Below, piece by piece: positions 28,015 through 35,813 of a DNA stretch of 64,000 bases. Position numbers and translations under genes: made by a program. This DNA comes from Mesorhizobium sp. (lineage in GTDB: Bacteria > Pseudomonadota > Alphaproteobacteria > Rhizobiales > Rhizobiaceae): contig NZ_JAFKID010000005.1 in assembly GCF_017306545.1 (NCBI RefSeq), forward strand, positions 100,220-164,219, given 5' to 3'. The notes under the pieces were generated by a model. That model was not told where the DNA came from. It saw only the letters and a list, made by a program, of their open reading frames with translations, and did no database searches. The stretch's first letter is position 1; each line of letters opens with the position of its first letter.

Positions 28015-29238
28015 CTACTGGGCCGGCACGACCCCGGTGCCCGCCCCCTCTTCGGCCGGCAACTGCTTGCCCGCCTTGGCGGCCTCGTCGGCCAGCTTCT
28101 TCTGGAGCGTGCGGTAGCGGGCGACGTTCTCGTTGTGCTCGTCCAGCGTCTGGGCGAAGACGTGGCCGCCGGTGCCGTCGGCGACGAAATAAAGATCGTC
28201 CGTCTTCGACGGATTGGCGACGGCCTCCAGTGCGGCGCGGCCGGGATTGGCGATCGGCGTCGGCGGCAGGCCGTTGATGAGGTAGGTGTTATAGGGCGTC
28301 TGCTTGTTGATGTCGGACTGGTAGATCGGCCGGTCCGCCGGCTTACCCTTGCCGCCGAACAGGCCGTAGATGATGGTCGGGTCCGACTGTAGCCGCATGC
28401 CTTTGGCCAGACGGTTCAGGAAAACGGCAGCGACGCGGGAGCGCTCGTCGTTCTTGCCTGTCTCCTTCTCCACGATCGAGGCCAGCGTGACGAACTCGTC
28501 CACGTTCGCCAGCGGAAGGTCGGTGGCGCGATGCGACCAGATTTCGCTCACCAGCTTCTTCTGGTCGGCCAACAGCTTGTCCACCATTTCCTGCCGCGTC
28601 GCGCCACGGGTGAAACGCAGCGTGTCGGTGGCGAGGCTGCCTTCGGGCGGCATCGCGGCCGGCATGTCGCCGGTCAGCTCGCCCTGCTCGGCAATGCGCT
28701 GGAAAGCCTGCTCGACGGTCAGGCCTTCGGGGATCGTCAGCGAATACATCACCGACTTGCCGCTCTTCAGCAGTTCCATGATCTCGCGCATCGAGGCACG
28801 CGGCTTGATCTCGTACTCGCCGGCCTTGAGCGCCTGTTCGTCGCCGGCGGCGCGCACGCCGAGCCGGAAGATGCGCGCATCCGAAATCAGACCGCGGCTT
28901 TCGAGCTGGCCTGCGATCGTAGCAACGCCGGTATTGGCCTTGACCAGAAACGTGCCGCCGCTGTCCGACGGACCCGGACCGGTGAAGGCCTGCTTGCCGA
29001 GATAAAGCGCGACGCCCGTCGCCAGCACCAGCAGCATGACGCAGGAGACGACGAAATTCATGAACACGACGATCTGGCTGCGCGACCTGCGTGAACGCTT
29101 GGCCGACGGCGGCGGCGGTGTCCCGGCTTCAGGGCGTAGCGCCTCGCTCGCGGTCTTCGGCACGATGGGCGTCGGAGGCACTGGGCGCTGCCCGAAATCT
29201 CCCCCGCCTCCTCCATTGTCCGCCGCGTTGGTGTTCAT
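28015..29238 (-). CDS. mltG: Endolytic murein transglycosylase MltG
   Basis: This 407-residue single-pass inner-membrane enzyme cleaves nascent glycan strands and so limits peptidoglycan chain length. A cytoplasmic N-terminal tail with poly-Gly and Pro is followed by a basic stretch (KRSRRSRSQ), then a transmembrane helix (IVVFMNFVVSCVMLLVLATGVALYLG, ~residues 50-75). After the LysM-like part comes the catalytic domain with the expected glutamate in SIVEKETGKNDE. It ends in QLPAEEGAGTGVVPAQ. In alphaproteobacteria fabF-mltG-yicC-gmk is a conserved block, as here. Confidence 0.95.
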   Translation of the reverse strand: MNTNAADNGGGGGDFGQRPVPPTPIVPKTASEALRPEAGTPPPPSAKRSRRSRSQIVVFMNFVVSCVMLLVLATGVALYLGKQAFTGPGPSDSGGTFLVKANTGVATIAGQLESRGLISDARIFRLGVRAAGDEQALKAGEYEIKPRASMREIMELLKSGKSVMYSLTIPEGLTVEQAFQRIAEQGELTGDMPAAMPPEGSLATDTLRFTRGATRQEMVDKLLADQKKLVSEIWSHRATDLPLANVDEFVTLASIVEKETGKNDERSRVAAVFLNRLAKGMRLQSDPTIIYGLFGGKGKPADRPIYQSDINKQTPYNTYLINGLPPTPIANPGRAALEAVANPSKTDDLYFVADGTGGHVFAQTLDEHNENVARYRTLQKKLADEAAKAGKQLPAEEGAGTGVVPAQ

Positions 29239-29347
29239 GGCGACCTACCGTTGATTGTTCGACGATTCCCCCGGAACAGTAGGGGCGAATATGGCAAAAT
29301 TGGCAGCAAATGCCAGGAAGGGACGGCAGGACGACGCGCCTGCCGCC

Positions 29348-30610
29348 TCACCCATCGTAGCGCTGGAAAACGAGCGATGCGTTTGTGCCGCCGAATCCGA
29401 ACGAGTTGGACAGCGCCACGTCGATCCGACGCTTGCGCGGCGTGTTCGGCACAAGGTCGATGGCCGTCTCACGCTCGGGATTGTCGAGGTTGATCGTCGC
29501 CGGCGCGACGTTGTCGCGAATGGCGAGGATCGAAAAGATCGCTTCGGCGGCACCGGCCGCGCCGAGAAGATGACCGATCGACGACTTCGTCGACGACATC
29601 GACACCTTCGAAGCCGCATCGCCGACCAGCCGCTCCACCGCGCCGAGTTCGATCGTGTCAGCCATGGTGGAGGTGCCGTGCGCGTTGATGTAGTCGACAT
29701 CGGCGGGCGAAAGGCCGGCCCGCTTCAGCGCCGCCGTCATGCAGCGGAAGGCACCGTCGCCGTCTTCGGCGGGCGCGGTGATGTGATAGGCGTCGCCGGT
29801 CAGGCCGTAGCCGACCACTTCGGCGTAAATGCGTGCGCCGCGCGCCTTGGCGTGCTCCAATTCTTCGAGCACCACGACGCCGGCACCCTCGCCCATAACG
29901 AAACCGTCGCGGTCGCGGTCGTAAGGCCGAGAAGCGATCTCGGGCGTCTCGTTGCGTTCGGTGGAGAGCGCCCGGCAGGCTGCGAAGCCCGCGAGCGACA
30001 ACCGCGTCACCGGCGATTCGGCGCCGCCGGCCACCATCACGTCGGCATCGCCGAACTGGATCAGCCGGGCGGCGTCGCCGATGGCGTGCGCGCCGGTCGA
30101 GCAGGCGGTGACGACCGCATGGTTCGGCCCCTTGAGGCCGTGCCGGATCGACACCTGACCGGAAACCAGGTTGATGATATTGCCGGGAATGAAGAACGGG
30201 CTGATGCGGCGCGGACCGCGCTGATCGAGGATGAGCGCGTTTTCCGCGATCCCCTCGATACCGCCGATGCCGGAGCCGATCATGACGCCGGTCGCGCACT
30301 GTTCCTCGTGCGTTTTCGGAGTCCAGCCGGAATCCTTCAGCGCCTCGTCGGCGGCGGCGATGCCGTAGAGGATGAAATCGCCGATCTTGCGCAATTCTTT
30401 CGGCTCGAGCACGGCCTCGGGGTTGAACGTGCCGTTGCTGCCGTCGCCGCGCGGAATGACATGCGCGATCTGGCAGGCGAGGTCATCCACCTCGAACTCG
30501 GTGACACGCCGAGCGGCGCTGCGGCCGCTCAGCAGTTCTTTCCAGCTATGCTCGAAACCCATGCCGAACGGCGACAGCAGGCCGAGGCCCGTGACAACGA
30601 CACGCCTCAT
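29348..30610 (-). CDS. fabF: Beta-ketoacyl-ACP synthase II
   Basis: This 420-residue condensing enzyme extends acyl-ACP with malonyl-ACP. The thiolase-fold active site is C170 (VTACSTGAHAIGDA), H in NAHGTSTMAD and H in SSIGHLLGAAGA. Length and motifs fit FabF. It lies 31 bases after acpP on the same strand, the usual acpP-fabF pairing, and 109 bases before mltG. Confidence 0.97.
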   Translation of the reverse strand: MRRVVVTGLGLLSPFGMGFEHSWKELLSGRSAARRVTEFEVDDLACQIAHVIPRGDGSNGTFNPEAVLEPKELRKIGDFILYGIAAADEALKDSGWTPKTHEEQCATGVMIGSGIGGIEGIAENALILDQRGPRRISPFFIPGNIINLVSGQVSIRHGLKGPNHAVVTACSTGAHAIGDAARLIQFGDADVMVAGGAESPVTRLSLAGFAACRALSTERNETPEIASRPYDRDRDGFVMGEGAGVVVLEELEHAKARGARIYAEVVGYGLTGDAYHITAPAEDGDGAFRCMTAALKRAGLSPADVDYINAHGTSTMADTIELGAVERLVGDAASKVSMSSTKSSIGHLLGAAGAAEAIFSILAIRDNVAPATINLDNPERETAIDLVPNTPRKRRIDVALSNSFGFGGTNASLVFQRYDG

Positions 30611-30641
30611 TCCCGAAACCTCGCCTTCGGCCAGCGATGGA

Positions 30642-30878
30642 TCAGGCCGAAGCCTTGTCGATATACTTCACGGCGTCGCCGACCGTGAGGATCGTCTCGG
30701 CCGCGTCGTCGGGGATCTCGACGCCGAACTCTTCCTCGAAAGCCATGACCAGTTCGACCGTGTCGAGGCTGTCCGCGCCCAGGTCGTCGATGAAGCTCGC
30801 CTGTTCCGTCACCTTGTCGGCATCCACGCCCAGATGCTCGATAACGATCTTCTTGACGCGCTCTGCGGTGTCACTCAT
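30642..30878 (-). CDS. acpP: Acyl carrier protein
   Basis: This 78-residue acidic four-helix protein carries growing fatty acids on a 4'-phosphopantetheine arm at S37 ([19 protein letters not shown]). ATG 30878 ([12 protein letters not shown]) gives the family length; the longer frame adds 20 non-homologous residues. It should be among the most abundant proteins, and its own upstream region (242 bases) holds a palindrome and a candidate promoter. Confidence 0.98.
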   Translation of the reverse strand: MSDTAERVKKIVIEHLGVDADKVTEQASFIDDLGADSLDTVELVMAFEEEFGVEIPDDAAETILTVGDAVKYIDKASA

Positions 30879-30910
30879 GTGGGCATCCTCGTCCAATGTT
30901 TGTCTGTCTT

Positions 30911-30939
30911 CGTTAGCGGGCCGAATGCCGCTAATCAAG
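30911..30939 (-). promoter_or_regulatory. Candidate acpP promoter with an embedded inverted repeat
   Basis: Read on the minus strand, CTTGAT (30939-30934), 17 bases, then CTAACG (30916-30911) resemble the alphaproteobacterial -35/-10 elements. TTAGCGG at 30913-30919 and CCGCTAA at 30928-30934 are perfect 7-base inverted arms inside it. Only the pattern is seen. Confidence 0.35.
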
Positions 30940-31120
30940 CTCTAAGATAGCCTTGCCGAAAGCCTTCCGGCAGGCCGGTTTTGCCGCAAACCGCGCGGTT
31001 CGGGGCGCAATACACGAAAACCGCCCGGCATCCAAGCCGCAGCCGGCTTTTTCCCGTCTCGGCATCAAATCCCGGAAAACCGGGGCAAACGCACGCCCCG
31101 GCCGCGTCCGCGCACGGCCA

Positions 31121-31858
31121 TCAGATCATCGCCATGCCGCCGTTGACATGCACGGTCTGGCCGGTGACGTAGCCGGCCTCGTTCGAGGCCAGCCAGGCGA
31201 CGGCGGAGGCGACTTCCGCGCCGGTCCCCATGCGCTTCATCGGGATGGCGCCCATGATCGCCTCCTTCTGTTTGTCGTTGAGCTTGTCGGTCATGGCCGA
31301 TTCGATGAAGCCGGGGGCGACGCAGTTGACGGTGACGTTACGGGTGGCGATCTCCTGCGCCAGCGACTTGGAAAAGCCGATCATGCCGGCCTTTGAGGCA
31401 CAGTAGTTCGCCTGCCCCGGATTGCCGGTCACGCCGACGACCGAGGTGATGTTGATGATGCGGCCATGGCGGCGGCGCATCATCGGATGCGTCAGTTCGC
31501 GCGTCAGGCGGAAGACGGCGGTCAGGTTGACCTCGATCACCGCATCCCAGTCGGTGTCCGACATGCGCACGAACAGGCCGTCCTTGGTGATGCCGGCGTT
31601 GTTGACGAGAATATCGACGCCTTCGAGTTCAGCCTCGGCCTTCTGCCCGAGCGCCTTCACCTGGTCGCGATCCGACAGGCTGGCGGGGAAAAGCCTGACG
31701 CGGTCGCCCATCTCGGCGGCCAGCGCTTCCAGTTTCTCGACGCGCGTGCCGTGCAGGCCGACGGTCGCGCCCTGCGCATGCAGCGTGCGCGCGATCGCCT
31801 CGCCGATGCCGCCTGTGGCCCCGGTGACGAGCGCCTTGCGGCCGGTCAGTTCGAACAT
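31121..31858 (-). CDS. fabG: 3-oxoacyl-ACP reductase
   Basis: This 245-residue short-chain dehydrogenase reduces beta-ketoacyl-ACP with NADPH. It has the cofactor motif TGATGGIG, NNAG at residues 86-89, and the catalytic S139, Y152 and K156 (NYCASK). The usual C-terminal YVTGQTVHVNGGMAMI is present. It lies 53 bases downstream of fabD and upstream of acpP on the same strand. Confidence 0.97.
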   Translation of the reverse strand: MFELTGRKALVTGATGGIGEAIARTLHAQGATVGLHGTRVEKLEALAAEMGDRVRLFPASLSDRDQVKALGQKAEAELEGVDILVNNAGITKDGLFVRMSDTDWDAVIEVNLTAVFRLTRELTHPMMRRRHGRIINITSVVGVTGNPGQANYCASKAGMIGFSKSLAQEIATRNVTVNCVAPGFIESAMTDKLNDKQKEAIMGAIPMKRMGTGAEVASAVAWLASNEAGYVTGQTVHVNGGMAMI

Positions 31859-31911
31859 CTTCTTCTCCTTGAAGGCATACCCTTCATACGGGTGGGATCG
31901 ACTGTATCAGG

Positions 31912-32853
31912 TCAGCCAAGCGCCGCCAGCGCCGCCTCGACATCCGCGGGCGAACCGACGTTGGCGGTCGCGACGTCGCGGTTGATGCGCCGCGCCAGGC
32001 CCGACAGCACCTTGCCGGCGCCGACTTCATAAAGCGTCGTCACGCCGTTGGCGGCAAACCATTCCACCGTCTCGCGCCAGCGCACGCGCCCCGTCACCTG
32101 CTCGACCAGCCGCGCGGCGATGGCTTCGGGATCGGTCGTCGGCGTCACCGACACGTTGGAAACCACCGGCACCGCCGGCGCATTCTTCTTTACCTCGGCA
32201 AGCGCGGCGCGCATGGCATCGGCCGCCGGCTGCATCAGCGCCGAATGGAAGGGGGCGGACACCTGGAGCATCAGCGCCCGCTTGGCGCCCTTTTCAGTAC
32301 AAAGCGCGGCCGCACGTTCCACCGCCGCTTTCGTGCCCGAAATGACGAGTTGGCCGCCGCCATTGTCGTTGGCGACCTGGCACACCGCACCTTGCGCGGC
32401 TTCCTTGCAGGCGGCTTCGACGCCGTCCTGGTGGAGCCCGATGATGGCCGCCATGGCGCCCTCGCCCACCGGCACGGCCGACTGCATGGCGTTGCCGCGG
32501 ATGCGCAGCAGCCGCGCCGCGTCCGCGACCGTCACGAAACCCGCCGCCGCCAGCGCCGAATATTCGCCGAGCGAATGGCCGGCGACATAGGCTACCTTGC
32601 CTTTCAGCGAGAAGCCGCGCGATTCCAGCGCCCTGATGGCCGCCAGCGACACCGCCATCAGCGCCGGCTGGGCGTTGGCGGTCAGGGTCAGTGTTTCTTC
32701 CGGCCCCTCCCAGATCAGGGTCGAAAGCTTTTCGCCGAGCGCCTCGTCGACCTCCTCGAAGACACGGCGGGCTTCGGGAAACGCTTCGGCCAGGTCCTTG
32801 CCCATGCCGACCGACTGGCTGCCTTGTCCCGGAAAGGTGAATGCGATCGCCAT
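31912..32853 (-). CDS. fabD: Malonyl-CoA-ACP transacylase
   Basis: This 313-residue enzyme loads malonate from CoA onto ACP. The nucleophile S94 lies in AGHSLGEYSA, the N terminus is IAFTFPGQGSQSVGMGKDLAE, and the C-terminal catalytic-histidine region APFHSALMQPAA is present. It is the first gene of the fabD-fabG-acpP-fabF run and is divergent from the LtaS-like gene. Confidence 0.97.
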   Translation of the reverse strand: MAIAFTFPGQGSQSVGMGKDLAEAFPEARRVFEEVDEALGEKLSTLIWEGPEETLTLTANAQPALMAVSLAAIRALESRGFSLKGKVAYVAGHSLGEYSALAAAGFVTVADAARLLRIRGNAMQSAVPVGEGAMAAIIGLHQDGVEAACKEAAQGAVCQVANDNGGGQLVISGTKAAVERAAALCTEKGAKRALMLQVSAPFHSALMQPAADAMRAALAEVKKNAPAVPVVSNVSVTPTTDPEAIAARLVEQVTGRVRWRETVEWFAANGVTTLYEVGAGKVLSGLARRINRDVATANVGSPADVEAALAALG

Positions 32854-33068
32854 GGCCTGCCCCGATTTTCGACTTCCGCCTGCCTGTGGCCCAAGGCGGT
32901 CCGCCTAGTCAAGCCCGCAACTTCGACCGCAAGGTCGGCAAACGCCTGTTCCACAGCGCTTTTTGCCGATCACTCATGATTAAAAGCGAACACGATTTTT
33001 TTGCCGGCTCTTTTCAATTTAGACGCAACCGCTAGTGTCCCGCGACAGTTTAATGACACTTCCGTGAC

Positions 33069-33084
33069 AATGCACGGGTGCATT
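33069..33084. promoter_or_regulatory. 16-base perfect palindrome upstream of the LtaS-like gene
   Basis: AATGCAC-GG-GTGCATT lies 37 bases before the chosen ATG. It is flanked by TGACA and TGTCA, giving a longer imperfect dyad. Just upstream is another small dyad, TGTC-CCGC-GACA. The dyads suit an operator, but no factor is known. Confidence 0.4.
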
Positions 33085-33120
33085 ATGTCAGTTAAGAACG
33101 GTGCGGGCGTGGACAGGACT

Positions 33121-35010
33121 ATGGAAGACCGGAACGGCGCGCCCTTTGGCGCCGGCGAGGATGCTCGCCGACAGCGCCGTGCTTTGCGCTACGGCCTGAC
33201 GACGCTGCTGGTTTCCGCCCTGCTGGTGTTCTGCATCGAGCTGATCTTCCGCGGCGATCCCGCCGCGACCGTCACCTTCTTCCTGCAACCCTTCAAGCCC
33301 GGCTGGACGACGGTCGTGCTGTTCACGCTGATCCTGGTCGCGCTCGACGCGCTTCTGGGCCGCATCTATCTGGGCCTAATGATCGTGGCGCCGCTGACGC
33401 TGGCGCTCGCCTTCATCGGCCACCAGAAATCGCACTATCTCGGCGACCCGCTCTATCCGACCGACTTCCTCTATGCCCGGCAGATCGTCGACCTGATGCC
33501 GCTGCTGGTGCGGGAACGGCCATGGACGGCATTGGCGATGGTCGTCGGCCTGTTCGCGGCGCTGGCGCTGCTGGTCTTCGCCTGGCGCCAATGGCGCCGC
33601 CGCGTGCCCAAGCTGACCTACAGGGGCCGGGTCGCCCGGCTGGCGTTCAGCCTGCCGCTGCTCGCCTTCTTCGTCTCGATCATGGACTACGCGACCTTCT
33701 CGTGGACCCGCGACCGCTTGCAGATCATTCCGATGATGTGGGACCAGAAGGAGAACTATAATTCCAACGGCTTCGCCCTCGCCTTCGCCCTCAACGTGCC
33801 GATGGCCCACGTGTCGGCGCCGGCCGGCTATTCCGAAAAGACCATCGCGGCGATCCAGAGGCCTGGCGTGACGGCTTCAGTGCCGGCCGAAAAGCCGGAC
33901 ATCATTGTGGTGATGAGCGAATCTTTCTGGGACCCGACGCAGCTGCCCGGCGTCGTCATTGCGCCCGATCCGATCCCGACCGTCCGGTCGCTGCGCTCCG
34001 GTTCGATGTTCTCGCCCGAATTCGGCGGCATGACCGCTAATATCGAGTTCGAGGCGCTGACTGGCTTCTCCAACGCTTTCCTGCCGGCGGGCAGCATTCC
34101 CTACCAGCAATATGTGCGCGCGCCGATTCCGTCCGTGGCGACCTTCCTGAAAAGCGAGGGTTACGAGGCGCGCGCCATCCATCCGGGAACCAACTGGTTC
34201 TGGAACCGCACCAACGTCTATGCCGATTTCGGCTTCGACGACTTCAAGTCGGAAGAGACGCTGCCGCCGCTGGCAAAGCGCGGGCCGCTGGCCTCGGACG
34301 CCGCCATGACCGACGAAATCATCCGCGAGGCCGACGCCACGCAGGAACCTTTCTTCTTCTTTGCCGTCAGCTTGCAGAACCACGGTCCGTACGAGCCGCA
34401 CCGCTACACCGACACCACCCACTCCGTGCAGGCGCAGACCAGCCAGTGGGCGCGCGATTCGCTGACCAGCTACGCCGAAGGCGCGGCCGACGCCGACCGC
34501 GGCCTGCAACGCCTGATCGAATGGGCGAGCAAGCGCCAGCGGCCGACCGTCATCGCCTTCTTCGGCGATCACCTGCCGCCGCTGGGGCCCGTCTATGTCG
34601 AGACGGGTTTCCTTAAGAACAACGTCGCGCCGCGCAGGGAAGCGCCCGACAAGATGCTCGAACATCACCAGACGCCGCTGGTCGTCTGGTCGAACAGGAC
34701 GGGACCGGAGAAGGATCTGGGTCCGGTCAGCCCCGCCTTCCTGCCCTATTATATCCTGAAGACGGCAGGCATCACGCATCCTTACTACACCGGCTTCCTC
34801 GCCAGCCTGAACGAGCGCTACAGCGTGGTGGACCGCAATATGCTGCTGACGCGCGCCGGCGCGCCGACGATGGACTGGGCGAGGCAGAAGGACATCGATC
34901 CGGCGATCCGCGATTTCCGCTACCTGCAATACGACATGATGTTCGGCAAGCACCGCGCCGCGCCGGTCTTCTTCCCCGAAACGACCGAAAAGCCGCTGCA
35001 TACGAGCTGA
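33121..35010 (+). CDS. LtaS-like phosphoglycerol/sulfatase-family membrane transferase
   Basis: This 629-residue protein has four to five N-terminal transmembrane helices (residues ~20-220) and a large extracytoplasmic alkaline-phosphatase-superfamily domain. The metal/nucleophile site is visible: IIVVMSESFWDPT near residue 266 and FGGMTANIEFEALTGF with a candidate Thr nucleophile. Later come HPGTNWFW and FFGDHLPPLGP with metal ligands. This plan is shared by LtaS and by OpgB/CgmB-type enzymes that add phosphoglycerol to periplasmic glucans; in a Gram-negative rhizobium the second role is more likely but unproven. ATG 33121 is preferred; the in-frame ATG at 33085 is possible. A palindrome-rich leader precedes it. 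Confidence 0.8.
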   Translation: MEDRNGAPFGAGEDARRQRRALRYGLTTLLVSALLVFCIELIFRGDPAATVTFFLQPFKPGWTTVVLFTLILVALDALLGRIYLGLMIVAPLTLALAFIGHQKSHYLGDPLYPTDFLYARQIVDLMPLLVRERPWTALAMVVGLFAALALLVFAWRQWRRRVPKLTYRGRVARLAFSLPLLAFFVSIMDYATFSWTRDRLQIIPMMWDQKENYNSNGFALAFALNVPMAHVSAPAGYSEKTIAAIQRPGVTASVPAEKPDIIVVMSESFWDPTQLPGVVIAPDPIPTVRSLRSGSMFSPEFGGMTANIEFEALTGFSNAFLPAGSIPYQQYVRAPIPSVATFLKSEGYEARAIHPGTNWFWNRTNVYADFGFDDFKSEETLPPLAKRGPLASDAAMTDEIIREADATQEPFFFFAVSLQNHGPYEPHRYTDTTHSVQAQTSQWARDSLTSYAEGAADADRGLQRLIEWASKRQRPTVIAFFGDHLPPLGPVYVETGFLKNNVAPRREAPDKMLEHHQTPLVVWSNRTGPEKDLGPVSPAFLPYYILKTAGITHPYYTGFLASLNERYSVVDRNMLLTRAGAPTMDWARQKDIDPAIRDFRYLQYDMMFGKHRAAPVFFPETTEKPLHTS

Positions 35011-35045
35011 ACGAGGGCAGAAAAGGGCACCGTCGCCCTGCCCGG

Positions 35046-35074
35046 CTTGACTTTCCGGGCACAATCTTTATGTG
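35046..35074 (+). promoter_or_regulatory. Candidate rpmG promoter
   Basis: CTTGAC (35046-35051), a 17-base spacer, and TATGTG (35069-35074) resemble alphaproteobacterial housekeeping -35/-10 boxes, leaving an ~80-base leader before rpmG. Confidence 0.45.
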
Positions 35075-35154
35075 TCGCGCCAAGTTTTCGCGCCCGGCCG
35101 TTTTCCCGATGCTCCGGCCGCCGGAATTTCACGACATTCAACGGACGAACACCC

Positions 35155-35322
35155 ATGGCCAAAGCCGCGAACATCAAGATCAAGCTTCTGTCGACCGCCG
35201 ATACCGGCTTCTTCTACGTCACCAGCAAGAACAGCCGCACCAAGACCGATAAGCTGTCGTTCCGCAAGTACGACCCGGTCGCCAAGAAGCACGTCGAATT
35301 CAAGGAAACCAAGATCAAGTAA
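35155..35322 (+). CDS. rpmG: 50S ribosomal protein L33
   Basis: This 55-residue basic protein of the large ribosomal subunit starts [20 protein letters not shown] and ends [16 protein letters not shown], the L33 pattern of proteobacteria. The zinc-binding cysteines of some L33 forms are missing, so this is the C-minus type. ATG 35155 is decided by homology. A clear terminator follows at 35346. Confidence 0.97.
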   Translation: MAKAANIKIKLLSTADTGFFYVTSKNSRTKTDKLSFRKYDPVAKKHVEFKETKIK

Positions 35323-35345
35323 TCCTGGTCTTCCTGCACAATACG

Positions 35346-35371
35346 AAAACGCCGCCTTCGGGCGGCGTTTT
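35346..35371 (+). terminator. Rho-independent terminator of rpmG
   Basis: An AAAACGCCGCC-TTCG-GGCGGCGTTTTT hairpin with a stable tetraloop and a U-tract. Confidence 0.92.
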
Positions 35372-35813
35372 TCGTTTGGCCGCCGCGCAAAGGCCGTCGT
35401 TCCCATTCCACGCCTTGGAGGCCGAGGGACGAACGTCACGCGGCCTGCGAAGGCCAGCGCAAAACGGAGTTATCCGGAAAATGACAAGGGGGCCGGTCGG
35501 CGATCTGGCAGCGGTACGAGGAGGCCACTATGTGCCAGCGCCGGCCGGCCGACCCCACGGACCCAGGAGATGCGGCGGACCTGAGCATCATGGGGTATTT
35601 CGGGACGCCCGGCTTGCCCTCCCCGCCGGTTCCATCCGTTGAACGTCATGGAACATTTGCGCAAGAGCTTATGAAAATCAACAGTTTCTTAACCAAGGCT
35701 CGCGAATCGCTTGGATTAAGGTAAACCGCTAACCCTGATGACTGGCACGGCAATCCCGAATTCTTGGGAGTACCCGCCGGTCTTCGTGATACGGCGCGAG
35801 CGGCCGGACGGGC
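35372..35813. other. Intergenic region rpmG-pleD
   Basis: These ~440 bases separate rpmG (+) from pleD (-). They hold a weak inverted repeat at 35688-35720 (CTTAACCAAG and CTTGGATTAAG, one bulge) and one short ORF with a good ribosome-binding site (35530). Nothing else is recognised. Confidence 0.4.
35530..35724 (+). CDS. Possible 64-codon ORF, unsupported by homology
   Basis: ATG 35530 has GAGGAGG five bases upstream, an excellent spacing, and the frame runs 64 codons. The product is Pro-rich in its first half and resembles no family. The last part, MKINSFLTKARESLGLR, is slightly protein-like. It may be chance. Confidence 0.2.
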   Translation: MCQRRPADPTDPGDAADLSIMGYFGTPGLPSPPVPSVERHGTFAQELMKINSFLTKARESLGLR

